Virus record (IMG/VR): IMGVR_UViG_3300043775_001061
Coordinates: 1-27,481 of that record
Origin: a virus
Strand: one strand, 5' to 3'
DNA: 27,481 bases
Shown here: in pieces, positions 12,470-20,611 of the stretch
Layout of the letters: each line of letters begins with the position of its first letter
How positions within the stretch are numbered: the first letter of the stretch is position 1
The notes under the pieces: model-generated
Told to the model about the DNA's origin: nothing
What the model saw: the letters and a program-made list of their open reading frames with translations, nothing else
The model's database searches: none
Program-made: the position numbers and the translations under genes

Positions 12470-14772
12470 CTCTTAACCAGCTTCAAACCCTGCTCCGGCG
12501 CCTGTTCAACCATGCGCCGGAGTTCGCTTTTTGTATGTGTGCGCACCATATCCTCGCGCGCCCAAATGACCTTTTTGGTCTGATATTCGGCTGACTTGAC
12601 CATTCCCAAGTCGATCCACCCAGCTTCTTTGAGCGCATGCAGGATGGCGGCCGGCACCACCTTCGCCCCGTTGGGGCTGCCGGATTGCAGGGCGTTGCAG
12701 ATCCGATGCAACGGTGACGCCACGACACCGGCCGCAAACTCCGGTGACGGGCGCTGGATCTGCTCCACAATGTAGCTTTCGGCCATGCTGCGGCCGTTCT
12801 CGATCAGCCGTTCCTTGTACTCGGTCCACAGGGGCGTGGCCTTGGGATTGAACGCCGAGACGTCGCGCAAGGCCAGCCACTTGGCTACGCGGGCCATCCC
12901 GCCGTGCTTGTACCAAGCCCACAACGCCTTGCCCTCATCCTCCGTCATGCGCGGGGCGTCGGACCAGATGCAGAACCACCGACGGTCTTGCGTCTCCAGC
13001 GTGATCGGGACCGAATGGTTCGAGAACGCCAGCACGAACACGCGGTTAACCATGTCATACGGGTGCAGGCCCTTGCGCTCGATGGTCAGCGTATCAGGCG
13101 GGGCGGCAATGATCGGCTTGAGGCTGTTCGCCAACGCGCGGCGCTCGGCTGCTTCCGGTTCCTTCAACTCGTTCAGGATCATGATTTCGCTTTCCAAGGC
13201 ATAGCCCCAGCGCGAATTGACGTTCTTGCCGTCCACCAGGCCACGGTTGCGCATGCCGGGGCCACAGACCGCCCACAGGAACGGTGCCCACAACGTGTCC
13301 TTGCCGCAGCCTTGGTCGCCGCCGTGCAGCACCGCGTGGTTGATCTTGACCTGCGGGTTCTGCAACTTGTAGGCCATAACGTTGAACACATGCTCGCGCT
13401 CTTGCGCGTCCGGTATCAGCAACTCGGCATGGTCCAGCCACACGCCGATGTCGCCGCTTGGCGGCACGCCGGACAGGTCTGGCCGCGCGTCCACCCAGCG
13501 GTTGCCGTAGACGTCGCCTTCGAGCGACACCAGCACGCTGTCGCCTGCGGCGTAGGTGATGCCCTCCAGCACGCGGGCACCCGCCGACTGGCGGTTCTCG
13601 TCGTAACAGACGGACGCCTCGACGCGGCGCTCGGTGTGGATCGACTTGCACGACACATGGCGGAACACGGCATTGAAGGCCGCGCGCGACATCTCACGAC
13701 GGCTCGCCAGGTCGAAGTAAGTGTCATCTGACACGACGTAGGCAAAACGCTCGTACCAGCTTGCCTTGTCAAGGCGGCCCAACTCCTTGCGCTCCACCTC
13801 GGCGATGACCTCCGACGCGGTGTCGCGGAACATGTCGTTGGGCTTCAAAGCCTCGGCCACCGCCGCCATGCGCTCAGCGACCAACTCCTCGCGGAAGCCC
13901 GGCTGGACCTTGGGTCCACCCTGCTCGCCCACCCACGCAAGGAAGGCGTTGCTGTCCAGATGCTCGCAGTGGCTGTGGTAACAGCAGAATGCCCGGTTGA
14001 CGGGCGAATAGCGGCCCTCGATCTGGCCGTCGGTGTGTGCTGCATTGTTGGGGCACACCACGCCGCACCAGCCCTCTTGGTTGACGTGGGACAGCACCAG
14101 CCCCTGATCGGACAGCCAGCGCAGGACGCTGTCGCTGCCGGTGTCGCGGATTTTGATGGATGTGATGCCTTGCCCCTCGCACGGTCCGGGTGTAACCTGA
14201 AGGGCTGCGCAAATGTCTTCTAGCGTGTACTCGCGGCCGGGCGTGAACTCCACCAGACGCGCCGCGAAGCTGTCGCGCCCCGGCTTCTGGTTGATCGAGC
14301 CGGGCAGACGGCAGTTGCGGACGGCATTCGTGGCGCCCGGATCGGTGTAGCCAGCGGCCGCGATGGCCGTGATGGCTGCCGTGAAGTCGCCCTTGCTGGG
14401 CTGTTCGCTGAAGGCGTAGCCCCACTGGAACGAACCTGCCGACGTCTCGATGATCCATGTGGGCGGCAGCGGGGGCACCTTGGACTTGGTGCCAATGTCG
14501 TCCAGCATCATGAACAGGACGTATTCGCAATGCGCCGCAGATGCTGACGGCTTGCCGCCATCGAAGCGGGACGCAATAAAGCTGCCGGTGTTGACGAACC
14601 AACTCTCGCCGTCCTTGCGCTTGTGCGCCGGCAGGAAGGCGGGCCAGGTGTAGCGCGGGCTGCCGTCGGCGTGTAGCACGGGCGCACCGTCGCGCATGAC
14701 CGGACGTTGCCGGACGATCAGCGCTGTCTCGCCGGCTGGTGCCAGCTTGACCAGATAGTCAAGTAATTCCAT
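12466..14772 (-). CDS. Bifunctional primase-helicase (AEP-type primase plus DUF5906/VirE-like helicase)
   Basis: 768 aa. The start is ATG at 14772 with AAGGGACGG upstream; an extension to 14904 would need a TTG start and crosses another gene. N-terminal part (about 80-180) resembles RepB/AEP primases: YVLFMMLDDIGTKSK (acidic pair at 91-92) and RNCRLPGSINQKPGRDS. A middle Cys/His cluster (C236, C240, C263, C264, C269) may bind zinc. The C-terminal superfamily 3-like helicase has Walker A at 484-493 (GGDQGCGKDT), Walker B at 529-536 (EIMILNEL), a sensor FSN at 583-585 and QDRRW at 595-599 as possible Arg finger. It makes primers and unwinds DNA at the fork. Convergent with the plus operon: stop codons overlap. 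Upstream is a small membrane-protein gene. Confidence 0.9.
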   Translation of the reverse strand: MELLDYLVKLAPAGETALIVRQRPVMRDGAPVLHADGSPRYTWPAFLPAHKRKDGESWFVNTGSFIASRFDGGKPSASAAHCEYVLFMMLDDIGTKSKVPPLPPTWIIETSAGSFQWGYAFSEQPSKGDFTAAITAIAAAGYTDPGATNAVRNCRLPGSINQKPGRDSFAARLVEFTPGREYTLEDICAALQVTPGPCEGQGITSIKIRDTGSDSVLRWLSDQGLVLSHVNQEGWCGVVCPNNAAHTDGQIEGRYSPVNRAFCCYHSHCEHLDSNAFLAWVGEQGGPKVQPGFREELVAERMAAVAEALKPNDMFRDTASEVIAEVERKELGRLDKASWYERFAYVVSDDTYFDLASRREMSRAAFNAVFRHVSCKSIHTERRVEASVCYDENRQSAGARVLEGITYAAGDSVLVSLEGDVYGNRWVDARPDLSGVPPSGDIGVWLDHAELLIPDAQEREHVFNVMAYKLQNPQVKINHAVLHGGDQGCGKDTLWAPFLWAVCGPGMRNRGLVDGKNVNSRWGYALESEIMILNELKEPEAAERRALANSLKPIIAAPPDTLTIERKGLHPYDMVNRVFVLAFSNHSVPITLETQDRRWFCIWSDAPRMTEDEGKALWAWYKHGGMARVAKWLALRDVSAFNPKATPLWTEYKERLIENGRSMAESYIVEQIQRPSPEFAAGVVASPLHRICNALQSGSPNGAKVVPAAILHALKEAGWIDLGMVKSAEYQTKKVIWAREDMVRTHTKSELRRMVEQAPEQGLKLVKS

Positions 14773-14791
14773 GTTTCCGTCCCTTGTAAGA

Positions 14792-14884
14792 TTACTCGTC
14801 GCGGTCGCCCACGACGAAAAAAGCCCACGCAATGGTCCCCACGACGCACGACGCAAGTATGTAGACAAGCATAAACGATACCAT
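14792..14884 (-). CDS. 30-aa single-pass membrane protein
   Basis: 30 aa, ATG at 14884 with AGGAACCAAAC upstream. MVSFMLVYILASCVVGTIAW then AFFVVGDRDE: one transmembrane helix and an acidic end. It lies between polymerase and primase-helicase genes on the same strand, so it is translated from the same message, or from the region after the 14908-14942 hairpin. Too short for any family; the regular composition and a good ribosome-binding site support coding. Confidence 0.5.
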   Translation of the reverse strand: MVSFMLVYILASCVVGTIAWAFFVVGDRDE

Positions 14885-14907
14885 GTTTGGTTCCTAGCAT
14901 CCAAAGT

Positions 14908-14942
14908 GCGCGCTGGTAAAAGGCTGAGGGTTACCAGCGCGC
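14908..14942 (-). other. Strong intergenic hairpin
   Basis: Perfect 12-bp inverted repeat gcgcgctggtaa / ttaccagcgcgc with an 11-nt loop. There is no U-run after it on either strand, so it is not a standard rho-independent terminator. It could be an RNA processing or stabilising structure between polymerase and primase-helicase transcripts, or a protein-binding site. Confidence 0.5.
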
Positions 14943-15039
14943 TTAAAGAAAAGACTTAGGGGTGGTGTGTCTGTATGCTCGCAACCTTCTGGATGCCGCA
15001 GACCCGCTGCGACGCCGGATGCCGGCGGACTGCCGGAAT

Positions 15040-16995
15040 TTATTTACCGTAACGGGCCATCACCGACGCCTCGGCTGCCAGTGGTAGACCGGCGGCCCAT
15101 GCGGGCGGCGTGCCCATGACGCGCTGCATATGTTCGAGCGCGGCGTCGGGCTGGTCTGTTTCCACTACAACCTCGTCATGGATGTGCAGAACCACATCCG
15201 GTATCTCGCGTAGAGCATGGCGGAGGATGTCCGCAGCGGTGGCTTGCGTGATATTCTCGCATGCAAGGCCCTTCCAAAGCCTAGCTCTCGGCCACGCCTT
15301 GGCGTCTGCGGCGGGTTTCCATGACGCCTTCGCATACGTGACGCCTTCCTCTTCGATCCGTGCATAAGGATAACAAAGAACACGGCCCGACGGCAAGGCG
15401 TACCACAAGTGGAGCCCGTCGTAGTAATACGACACGCGGCCCGCCTGTATCTTTGTCTTCGGGTTCCGAATTGCGCGTGTGTACGCAATCTCCAGATCCT
15501 GCCAGTAGGGCACCGACCACGGATTGGCGCGGCGCCAAGCGTCCACCATCTGGCGGGCCTCGCTCTCAGGCAGGCTCAAGCCGTAGACGCGGCCCATCGC
15601 CGCGAAAGCGCCCACGCCGCCGGCAAATCCACAAGCTAACTCTTGAACTTTTCCGACTTGGCGTTGGTCCTTGGTAACGTCCTCGACGCGGCACCGGAAG
15701 GTGGCGGCCGCGTTGACCTTGTAGACGTCGGCACCATCACGGAAAAGTGTTAGCTTGTCCTCACCCGCCTCGCCGCTGCACCACGGGGTGACGCGGGCCT
15801 CGATGGATGACCAATCGGCCACCACAAACGACTTGCCGGGTGCCGGGATCAATGCGGGCCGCAGCATGCCCTTCAGGACGTCGGTGACGCGGCGGCCATA
15901 CTGCGGCACCACGTCGTGCCCGCGCACCAGCGCCTGGCGGACTAGTTCAGGTTCGTCGGCACATCGTCTTGGGAAATTGTGGACCTGAAGACCATAGCTT
16001 GACGCTCGGCCTGTAGCTGAGCCACCACAGAATACAAACGCACCCCGGACGCGACCGTCTTGATCATCGCTAAGCGCTGCGGCACGGCTAAACTTCGCCA
16101 CGGACGATGCCCAGAGATCGTCCGCGCACTGCACCACTTCCGCGACTTCCGCAGGGACTTCATCGGGGTTCTCCATCGCCAGCAAGTTAGCGCGCACGGT
16201 CTTGTCGATGCTGGTCTTCTCGACGCCGTCCTTCCATACTTGCATCAGTTTGCGGGCTTCCGGTCCGACGCGCTCCTGCACCCACTCCCGCATGCGGGGG
16301 CTGCGCACCGACGTCAGCACGCCGCCGGTCACATCCTGCACCACCTGCTGGATGTCGTCCAGTTCCTGCGCCGCGTAGCGCACGGCGGCCTTGGCGAGCG
16401 GCACGTCGAGACGCACGCCCCGGTCGTTGATGCGCTCGTTGATGTGGTAGTCGGACAGTTCCTCGTCGGACAGTTGGCGCAACGTCTCGGAGATAACGCG
16501 CATGGCGCGGACGTCCTGCTCGCAGTAGGCCACCATCTCGGCCATCAGCGTGGGGTCGTCGCGGAAAGTGCCGTCGCCCTGCGGGATCGACAGCAGGCGG
16601 ATCAATTGTGCGCCCCGGTGGTCCTTGCGCATGCCAGCACCCGCGAAGCGGCCGACGTCCTCAAGGCTGCCCGGCGCGCAGTTGGCGCGGGCTTGCGTTG
16701 CGGTGCAGCAGAACTGTTCCAGCGCGGGTTCCGGCACGCCGAAGTCGGGACAGATGACGTACCAGAACATCAGGCGCTCGAACGCCGCGTTATGGGCGCG
16801 GATCTGCCCCCGGTGCAACGCGACGCGCGTCGGGAAGGGTTCACTTGGCCGCCACGTCTGCACGTCCTCATCGTTGAAGGCGTAGGACATGCACAGCACC
16901 TCCGTGCTGGGGTCTTGGCAATAATTATAAACCCCGCGCGATGGCAAATCGCAACGGGACTTAGTTTCAAAATCAAGCCACAGGGTTGTCGTCAT
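15040..16995 (-). CDS. Family A DNA polymerase with 3'-5' exonuclease
   Basis: 651 aa. The start is ATG at 16995 (MTTTLWLDFETKSRCD), with AGGTGTTCTCCG upstream; the frame's longer forms begin with non-ATG codons inside the neighbour. Exonuclease motifs: D8/E10 in LDFET, AHNAAFE at 67-73, and YCEQD at 157-161 (Y and D), so proofreading seems intact. Polymerase motif A is VVADWSSIEAR (D394), motif B runs from RQVGKVQELACGFAGG (R445, K449), and motif C is LHIHDEVVVE (H606-D607-E608). Length suits a phage PolA lacking the 5' nuclease domain. It replicates the genome with the primase-helicase encoded downstream. Overlaps the preceding PP-loop gene by about 23 nt. Confidence 0.95.
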   Translation of the reverse strand: MTTTLWLDFETKSRCDLPSRGVYNYCQDPSTEVLCMSYAFNDEDVQTWRPSEPFPTRVALHRGQIRAHNAAFERLMFWYVICPDFGVPEPALEQFCCTATQARANCAPGSLEDVGRFAGAGMRKDHRGAQLIRLLSIPQGDGTFRDDPTLMAEMVAYCEQDVRAMRVISETLRQLSDEELSDYHINERINDRGVRLDVPLAKAAVRYAAQELDDIQQVVQDVTGGVLTSVRSPRMREWVQERVGPEARKLMQVWKDGVEKTSIDKTVRANLLAMENPDEVPAEVAEVVQCADDLWASSVAKFSRAAALSDDQDGRVRGAFVFCGGSATGRASSYGLQVHNFPRRCADEPELVRQALVRGHDVVPQYGRRVTDVLKGMLRPALIPAPGKSFVVADWSSIEARVTPWCSGEAGEDKLTLFRDGADVYKVNAAATFRCRVEDVTKDQRQVGKVQELACGFAGGVGAFAAMGRVYGLSLPESEARQMVDAWRRANPWSVPYWQDLEIAYTRAIRNPKTKIQAGRVSYYYDGLHLWYALPSGRVLCYPYARIEEEGVTYAKASWKPAADAKAWPRARLWKGLACENITQATAADILRHALREIPDVVLHIHDEVVVETDQPDAALEHMQRVMGTPPAWAAGLPLAAEASVMARYGK

Positions 16996-17869
16996 CGGAG
17001 AACACCTCGCAACTTTCTTCGCATCCGGCGCCCACGTCAAACTCAGGATCAAACACCGCCGCTTCGTCATGCGCGGGCACAAACGTGCCCTTCTTGCGCT
17101 CATACTCGGCGAACAAATCGTCTACACTCTTGTTGCCGCGAAAAAAAGTGCGCCGGTATCCGTCCACATCGCCCTTAGCAAACTCAGGCCCGACCAAACC
17201 GTATTGCGCCTCCATGCGCCGGGGGAACTCGTAGTGTTCAGGGTTCTCGCCAATAATGGTGAGGTGCTTGCGAAATGACTTCTTCCAGCACCATTTGCAA
17301 TTACCCTGATACCCTTTCAGTTCCAGCCGAAACGGCTGCGCCGACCACCAAGAATTGATTTTGGGTTTGGTCATGGGATTGTCGGTGATAAGCGGGTACA
17401 CGATACGGCGCTGTCGCGCGGCGGCCGACATGCGGTCGATCTCGTCCGCGCGGATGCCAATCGCCAAATCATACTCGCCTAGCTTCCAACCGAATGATTT
17501 TGCGCACGCCTCGATTGGCTTCTGTTTCAAGTTGCGCGTACAGTCTTTAAACTTGCTGTTGGGTAAGCCGTACTTGCGGATCGCGTCCTCAAACGGCGCA
17601 CCGTTTCGTGACGCTGTCTCAAACGTAACCAACCTGAAACCGGCTGATTTACGGACGCCGTGATATTGCTCGGCTTCAATCCAAAACGTGTTGAACCCCA
17701 AGTGTTCGTCGCACCGCCGCACAAATTCCAACGTCTGTTCGTTCTCTTGTCCGGTGTTGGCAAAGACAACTAGAATGTCGGGGTAACGGTCGCGCCAGTT
17801 CTGAAGTATCCACCAAGTCATGTAGGCGGACGTTTCGCCGCCCGAAAAGCTGATCAGCAATCGGTTCAT
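16973..17869 (-). CDS. PP-loop ATP pyrophosphatase, PAPS reductase-like
   Basis: 298 aa. I take ATG at 17869 (MNRLLISFSGGETSAYMTWW) with AAGGTATCTAAG before it. The PP-loop SFSGGETS at residues 7-14 is the ATP-binding signature of the adenine-nucleotide alpha-hydrolase superfamily, and SSGETSxxM-type spacing matches PAPS reductase-like proteins. CKWCWKKSFRKHL provides a CxxC that could carry sulfur or bind metal. In cells this fold makes adenylate intermediates, and some phage and bacterial members serve in DNA or RNA modification; the substrate here cannot be read. The C-terminus is acidic (EESCEVFSDDDNPVA). Placed next to polymerase and 2.5-type replication genes. Confidence 0.85.
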   Translation of the reverse strand: MNRLLISFSGGETSAYMTWWILQNWRDRYPDILVVFANTGQENEQTLEFVRRCDEHLGFNTFWIEAEQYHGVRKSAGFRLVTFETASRNGAPFEDAIRKYGLPNSKFKDCTRNLKQKPIEACAKSFGWKLGEYDLAIGIRADEIDRMSAAARQRRIVYPLITDNPMTKPKINSWWSAQPFRLELKGYQGNCKWCWKKSFRKHLTIIGENPEHYEFPRRMEAQYGLVGPEFAKGDVDGYRRTFFRGNKSVDDLFAEYERKKGTFVPAHDEAAVFDPEFDVGAGCEESCEVFSDDDNPVA

Positions 17870-17896
17870 CTTAGATACCTTAAAATGATCATAGGT

Positions 17897-17934
17897 GCGG
17901 GGCCGCCCAACCAGGGAGGAAATAGCGGCCCCGC
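17897..17934 (-). other. GC-rich hairpin in leader of PP-loop gene
   Basis: Perfect 10-bp inverted repeat gcggggccgc / gcggccccgc with an 18-nt loop, 28 nt upstream of the PP-loop start codon. No U-run follows. On the minus strand the loop carries CCTCCC, like anti-Shine-Dalgarno, so an attenuator or translational switch is conceivable. Confidence 0.45.
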
Positions 17935-17942
17935 GCGCCCGC

Positions 17943-18578
17943 TTACGCAGTACGACGACGACGGACGGTGGCTTCCGGCGTCGGTTCAGCGGCGGGCGCA
18001 TCCGTCTTGCCCTCAAGATCAATCCAGTTGCTGATCTCGAAGACGGGCGTGAAGATGCGACCGTAGGACTTGTGCATGTAGTGCTCCTTCTTCAGGCGCA
18101 CCACCGGCACAGGCTTGGTCTGGTCCTTCTCGACCTGCGCGGCAATCTCAAGAGCCAGCTTCTGAACGGCGCGCTTGCCGCCCACGGAGGTGACGTTGTA
18201 GCGCGCCTCCATGCCCTTGTCGTCGCCGTTCATGCACTTGAGGCTCATGCCGACCTGCATCTCCCAGCCGCGCTTGGCGCCCGGCGGAGGGTTATCCATT
18301 TCGGGAAGCGGGTCCGACACCGGGACCATCTTCTCGCCCAGCACCTCGCCCTCGCCCCAGGCAATGAAGCCGTGGACAAAGGAGAACGGGTTGATGGCCC
18401 AAGTGCTGTCGTCGTCGATTTCGGTCTGGTCGGCACCGAACACCCAATGGCCGGTCTTGTCCATCTTGAGAATGACCATGCCGGCAGCGCCGACCTCGCT
18501 TTCGAGGCTGCGCAGGGCAGTGGTCAGGGACTGGACGGAGGGGAGGTTGCCGTTGCCGAAAGATACTACGTCGTTCAT
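17943..18578 (-). CDS. Conserved phage protein; possible ssDNA-binding or recombination accessory
   Basis: 211 aa, ATG at 18578. Central sequence GAAGMVILKMDKTGHWVFGA then DQTEIDDDSTWAINPFSFVH and GFIAWGEGEVLGEKMVPVSD; later KALEIAAQVEKDQT-type helix and FEISNWIDL. The GHWVFGADQTE...NPFSFVHGFIAWG block occurs in unnamed proteins of related phages. A beta-rich core with an accessory helix and placement between a nuclease and DNA polymerase fit a single-stranded DNA-binding protein, but I see no OB-fold signature to confirm it. The C-terminus is basic (ATVRRRRTA) rather than acidic, unlike classical SSB or T7 gp2.5. Call it conserved hypothetical. Confidence 0.7.
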   Translation of the reverse strand: MNDVVSFGNGNLPSVQSLTTALRSLESEVGAAGMVILKMDKTGHWVFGADQTEIDDDSTWAINPFSFVHGFIAWGEGEVLGEKMVPVSDPLPEMDNPPPGAKRGWEMQVGMSLKCMNGDDKGMEARYNVTSVGGKRAVQKLALEIAAQVEKDQTKPVPVVRLKKEHYMHKSYGRIFTPVFEISNWIDLEGKTDAPAAEPTPEATVRRRRTA

Positions 18579-18602
18579 TGTATTCTCCTATAGTTTACCA
18601 AT

Positions 18603-18618
18603 GCCGGGTCAGCCCGGC
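18603..18618 (-). terminator. Short GC hairpin between HNH and downstream gene
   Basis: Stem GCCGGG / CCCGGC with a 4-nt loop, right after the HNH stop (18622) and before the next start (18578). No U-run, so it may act as weak attenuator or transcript-end structure rather than a full terminator. Confidence 0.35.
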
Positions 18619-18621
18619 GCT

Positions 18622-19116
18622 CTATTCAGCGCGCGCAAACGCGCCAAATTCCTTTTCCGCAGCGGCCTTGTAGGCTGCGTGCGCTTCTTCTTCGGTGTCG
18701 TAAGAACCAAGAGACACCTTTTTGTTGTCTATTGTTATGTGCGCCCTAAAACGACCCAACCTTTTAGACGCGCCTTTTAGTTTACAAGTACACCCAAGAA
18801 CTTTTTTTCTGTTTTGGCTGTTTTGACGATGTGTTGATACACGAAGATTTTCAATTCTATTGTCGCTGCGAACGTTATTAATGTGGTCGATCTGTACCTC
18901 CGGCCATTTAGGCCAAACTCCGTAGACGTATAGCCACGCCAACCTGTGAGCTAAGTAGAGACGGCCTTTTATTTTAACCCGCAAATATCCTTTTCCGTTC
19001 GGCGTCCCGGTTGTCCGTCCTATTTTAATACGTTTACCAACTGCCGCTTTCCAAGTGAAAACGCCTGTATCAGGGTCATAGTGCAACAGTTCTTTCAGTT
19101 CCTGTTGGGTCGGCAT
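18622..19116 (-). CDS. HNH homing-type endonuclease with AP2 domain
   Basis: 164 aa, ATG at 19116; the longer frame begins in the neighbour. The N-terminal part carries the HNH fold: LAHRLAWLYVYG (first His) and VQIDHINNVRSDNRIENLRV, with DH and the two Asn of HNH_3. The C-terminal part, RFRAHITIDNKKVSLGSYDT then EEEAHAAYKAAAEKEFGAFA, is an AP2 DNA-binding domain. Enzymes like this cut DNA and mobilise their own gene into new sites. The gene is visibly more AT-rich than its neighbours, as expected for a recently acquired selfish gene. It starts one base past the DUF2800 gene's stop. No intron is apparent around it; it seems free-standing. Confidence 0.88.
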   Translation of the reverse strand: MPTQQELKELLHYDPDTGVFTWKAAVGKRIKIGRTTGTPNGKGYLRVKIKGRLYLAHRLAWLYVYGVWPKWPEVQIDHINNVRSDNRIENLRVSTHRQNSQNRKKVLGCTCKLKGASKRLGRFRAHITIDNKKVSLGSYDTEEEAHAAYKAAAEKEFGAFARAE

Positions 19117-19117
19117 G

Positions 19118-20242
19118 TTAAGCAATCTTTCCAAGCGCGGTGGTTAACTGCTTTCCGATGTTAAGCACGGCGGGCCTCGGATCGTCCGCGCTTGCCAACG
19201 TGTTACCTGTTGAGACGGACACGATCAGGTCAGACGGCATCGGGACATTGTGCTTCTTCAACACCTTCTCCATCTGCGCGGGCGACTTCGGCTCCGTCAA
19301 TTGTTCGATATTAAGCCCTGCTTCGGTCAGGGTCGTCAAGACTTTTTTGTCGTCCACCCACTTGCGGGTGGCGCGCTTGGGCACCAACTTCCAGCCGGGA
19401 ACGTCAACGCCTGCCTCCAGCAGTTGCTGCGCCATGTCGCGGGCGTCCTTGATGTAGCCCTCCAGCAAGTCGATCTGGCCCAGCGCCTCGGCCAAGCGGT
19501 CCACGTTGACCGTCTTCAGGGCCGTGCGGGTGGCGCGGGCGACGGCACCGCTGACCACCGGGCAGATCGTCTTGGCGGTACACCAGCGGCAGTGGTCACC
19601 CGCCGCCAGTGGCGCGCCGGGCTGCTCGGCCGCGCGCACCGCCAGCATCAGGTCGGCCTCGAACTGCTTGACGCGGGCGGGCGTCGTCACCCAGCGCTTC
19701 ACGTAGGGCGGCTGCACGATGATGATCTCGATGTCCTCGACGTCCTTGAAGGCCCATGCGGTCTTCTCGGTACGGAGTGCTGCGGCGACGTAGAACAGCC
19801 CCTGCGGGTTCTCCTCCGCGTCCACCGCGACGCCGTCGCCGAACTTCCAATCCAGCAGGATGCCGCGCTTGCCCATCCGACCCACGACGTCGGCGGACCC
19901 GAACACGCCCGGCAGGGCGGCGCCAAAGCCGACGACCTGCTCGACGGCGTACTCCATCATCTTGTCGGGGTCGATCTCGTCAAGGGACGCGAGTGCCGGC
20001 AGCAGCTTGCGCTCCATCAGGTCGTCGGTCAGTTCGATGCCGTTGTAGGTGACGCCCAGGAACTCCTGCGGGTCCTTGCCCGTCTCCAGGATGGTGGCGA
20101 TGGTGTTGTGCAGCAGCGTGCCGGTGTCGGCGTGGACCGACGACGGCTGCGGGGGCATGGTGCGGACGAGCGCGACGCTGCCGGGGCAGGCCAGCACGCG
20201 CTTGGCGGTCGAACCGCCGACGACATTTGAGTGAGCAGCCAT
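19118..20242 (-). CDS. PD-(D/E)XK nuclease, DUF2800 / Cas4-RecB-like
   Basis: 374 aa, ATG at 20242, overlapping the previous stop as TAATG. Motifs of the nuclease core: TGTLLH around 40-45, GSAD at 115-118 (D118), LLDWKFG at 129-135 (D131, K133), and Q147/Y151 in ENPQGLFYVAAAL. Cys residues C19, C218, C221 and C227 (CRWCTAKTIC) are positioned as in Cas4/AddB-type enzymes that hold an iron-sulfur cluster. Family DUF2800 is common in phages beside recombination or replication genes. The probable role is processing DNA ends in recombination or replication restart. Confidence 0.88.
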   Translation of the reverse strand: MAAHSNVVGGSTAKRVLACPGSVALVRTMPPQPSSVHADTGTLLHNTIATILETGKDPQEFLGVTYNGIELTDDLMERKLLPALASLDEIDPDKMMEYAVEQVVGFGAALPGVFGSADVVGRMGKRGILLDWKFGDGVAVDAEENPQGLFYVAAALRTEKTAWAFKDVEDIEIIIVQPPYVKRWVTTPARVKQFEADLMLAVRAAEQPGAPLAAGDHCRWCTAKTICPVVSGAVARATRTALKTVNVDRLAEALGQIDLLEGYIKDARDMAQQLLEAGVDVPGWKLVPKRATRKWVDDKKVLTTLTEAGLNIEQLTEPKSPAQMEKVLKKHNVPMPSDLIVSVSTGNTLASADDPRPAVLNIGKQLTTALGKIA

Positions 20243-20586
20243 TATTCGTCTCCCTTAAAACTTACACCAAGCGTCAACATCATGGCTTCAATGTCCGTAA
20301 AACTGCCTTCACCTAAATTCCGGATTTTGCGAACTTCCTCCCGCGTTTTTTGCGTTAGATCACCAATCGTCTCTATATTATTCCTCTTCAACTCATTGAC
20401 CGCATAGGTTCTTAGGTTTGTCGCGCGGATGGGTATGTTATAGAGATGCGAGAGGTCTAATGGCGCCGCGCGCTGCGCAGCATTTGTTTTAGCCAACTTT
20501 TTTAAGGCAATGCGGCGTTTGTTCAGTTCTAATATACGCGCCCGCAAGTCCCGCACTTCCTTGTCGATTTCTGCAATCTCGTCCAC
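20242..20586 (-). CDS. RNA polymerase alpha C-terminal domain-like protein
   Basis: 114 aa. The start is GTG at 20586, with AGGAGGG placed exactly for it; the upstream TTG at 20640 is unsupported. N-terminal ~35 residues form a Lys/Arg/Leu coiled coil (IDKEVRDLRARILELNKRRI). The C-terminal half, IPIRATNLRTYAVNELKRNN then IETIGDLTQKTREEVRKIRN and LGEGSFTDIEAMMLTLGVSF, has the helix-hairpin-helix pattern of the alpha-CTD (N-x-L-K, GDL, NLG-x-x-S). By eye the DNA-contacting Arg of E. coli (R265) aligns with Tyr here and NLGKKSL becomes NLGEGSF, so DNA contact is probably changed. It may act on the host RNA polymerase or regulators. Transcribed from a promoter abutting that of the VRR-NUC gene. 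Confidence 0.78.
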   Translation of the reverse strand: MDEIAEIDKEVRDLRARILELNKRRIALKKLAKTNAAQRAAPLDLSHLYNIPIRATNLRTYAVNELKRNNIETIGDLTQKTREEVRKIRNLGEGSFTDIEAMMLTLGVSFKGDE

Positions 20587-20611
20587 TGTACCCTCCTGTG
20601 TTGATGGCCCA

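Noticed and set aside
16060-17178. 372-codon plus-strand frame across the polymerase
   Set aside because: Antisense shadow of a well-supported polymerase.
19250-20230. 326-codon plus-strand frame across the DUF2800 nuclease
   Set aside because: Antisense shadow with Gln/Arg/Gly/Val-rich composition.
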